This document shows positions 63,120 through 64,000 of a DNA stretch of 64,000 nt, piece after piece. The translations under genes were made by a program, and so were the position numbers. The stretch covers positions 6,200,001 through 6,264,000 of the forward strand of contig NZ_AP026978.1 of the NCBI RefSeq assembly GCF_027924405.1, written 5' to 3'. Source of the DNA: Nocardia sputorum (GTDB lineage: Bacteria; Actinomycetota; Actinomycetes; Mycobacteriales; Mycobacteriaceae). Every line of letters begins with the position of its first letter. Position 1 is the first letter of the stretch. The notes under the pieces were generated by a model that was given only the letters and a program-made list of their open reading frames with translations, made no database searches and was not told the origin of the DNA.

Positions 63120-63546
63120 GATGCGTCCTTCCAGCACCTCATGCGCGTCGCGTGGTGGTCCGCGACCGTCGCTCTGTCTGCTACGAATTCCGCTGGTTAC
63201 TACCCGAACGAAACTCGAACAGGCAACGACGGAAGTAACACCGGAAGGGTGAACTTACGTGTGCGAATCGAGGTATGGACAGGAGGCAGCCAGCGCAACG
63301 TCCAAACCTACACCCAAGTACACGGGGGTGTCAAAGTACCACCCGTGTGATCGTCCACATGGCTGGCGCGCCGGGCCGAATTCGCTGGCTGCGTCCTGAG
63401 CCGCGGTGCGCTGAGAGCCACTGTGACAGCTGCCGCTGTTGTGAATAGCGTGACGGTTCGGGCGAAACTCGTCAAGTGGCAGGCCCGGCGGGGCACCCGG
63501 CGAGATCGCCTGGCGCGCTGTGTCATCCCGGCCGATGTGGTGGCTG
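63120..63546 (-). promoter_or_regulatory. rpoBC promoter and upstream region
   Basis: On the minus strand TTGACA (63329-63334) and TAGGTT (63305-63310) are 18 bases apart, a good promoter with a TG before the -10. The start would be near 63298, giving a leader of about 180 bases. Remaining sequence up to 63546 holds no gene that I recognise. Confidence 0.7.
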
Positions 63547-64000
63547 TTACTGATCGACGATGTCGCTGGCCAGCCAGCGGCCGTCCACCTTCTGCATGTG
63601 CAGGACCACCGGCCCCGCGACGCTCTGCTGCGCCACGCCGTCCTTGGTGGCGCTGACCACCAAGTTGACGATCAGCTCCGCGCGATCATCAGTGAGCAAT
63701 GTCACAGCAATCGGGTCGGCTTTCGCATCCGCGCTGGTCTGAGCCTGTTTCACGGCCGAGATGGTGGTGTCGGCATACTTGTCCAGGTCGGCGAGCATCT
63801 TTCCGGTGAGCACCTGCTTCGCGGTGTCCCGATAGCCGTCGATGTGCTTGACGTCGTAGGCGTAGACGGTCCGCAACGCGTTGTCAGCCGCCGCCCGCAC
63901 TTCTTGCGTCGCCTCGTTGTCCACGTACGCCTTGTTCGACGTGTCCACCCCCGGCTTCTGCGCGGCGAACCAGGCGAAACCACCGAGCAGGAGCGCGGCG
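63547..64000 (-). CDS. Mce-associated membrane protein (partial, 5' end outside the window)
   Basis: C-terminal part of a protein whose 5' end lies beyond the window edge. At the edge it has a membrane helix (ALLLGGFAWFAAQ), then an exposed domain with the features of Mce-associated proteins: YVDNEATQEVRAAADNALRT, ATTISAV-like helix, VVSATKDGVAQQSVAG and the closing VDGRWLASDIVDQ. Such proteins stabilise Mce lipid transporters. No mce gene is visible here. Stop TAA at 63547. Confidence 0.8.
   Translation of the reverse strand, partial: AALLLGGFAWFAAQKPGVDTSNKAYVDNEATQEVRAAADNALRTVYAYDVKHIDGYRDTAKQVLTGKMLADLDKYADTTISAVKQAQTSADAKADPIAVTLLTDDRAELIVNLVVSATKDGVAQQSVAGPVVLHMQKVDGRWLASDIVDQ

Overview
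The window is high-GC actinobacterial DNA, most probably from a Nocardia or close relative. Supporting marks are an rpoB with a TTG start next to GTG and an N-terminus of the Nocardia/Mycobacterium type, a KmtR-like metal sensor, DUF3558 lipoproteins, EspC-like and WXG100-like type VII (ESX) substrates, a FatA-type acyl-ACP thioesterase, FprB, a Mce-associated protein fragment, and many genes whose start codon lies 6-7 bases after a TANNNT -10 box (leaderless mRNA). The genus is inferred from recalled family features; no database was searched.

Layout. 0-6 kb: a LuxR-type regulator, an M23 endopeptidase, a nitronate monooxygenase, an SCO5389-like protein, an HD-domain protein and an acyl-CoA ligase. 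7-14 kb: a CDF cation exporter coupled to kmtR, an acyl-CoA dehydrogenase, a Baeyer-Villiger-type monooxygenase, a Gly-rich membrane protein, tRNA-Arg(CCT) with a degenerate copy of its 3' end, and an NDH-2-like flavoprotein. 14-20 kb looks accessory: a hydrolase / GbsR-MarR regulator / methyltransferase operon behind a perfect 30-bp palindrome, a frameshifted hydrolase pseudogene, a fatty acid desaturase and a TetX/Rox-like flavin monooxygenase.

20-27 kb is the most unusual part. A 1600-residue protein combines a WXG100-like N-terminus, a kinase-like domain with K/E/D-x4-N/D residues, six FHA modules (several degenerate) and a C-terminal metalloprotease whose HEFGH...E...AEAF spacing equals that of anthrax lethal factor. 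A small acidic ORF overlaps its 3' end and could be an immunity protein. Divergent to it lies a WXG100 protein whose C-terminal domain looks like a related protease that has lost all three zinc ligands (RELGR). I read this as a polymorphic-toxin or signalling locus of the type VII secretion world.

28-33 kb is the str operon (rpsL-rpsG-fusA-tuf, minus strand) with a readable promoter and a long leader. 33-43 kb holds two DUF3558 lipoproteins, hppD with a divergent Lrp regulator, a winged-helix protein, a quinone oxidoreductase, an EspC-like/lytic-transglycosylase pair, a FatA thioesterase, fprB and small genes. 43-54 kb has a MerR/aldo-keto reductase unit, an in-frame AhpD-like/acetyltransferase fusion coupled to a pirin, a tightly coupled operon of an ImmA-like protease, a 7-TM DUF6545-type protein and a P450, an ArsR/SRPBCC pair with an operator over its start codon, and an XRE regulator divergent from a second aldo-keto reductase. 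55-63 kb is a hotdog thioesterase, then rpoC and rpoB with a clear terminator and promoter. The window ends inside a Mce-associated protein gene.
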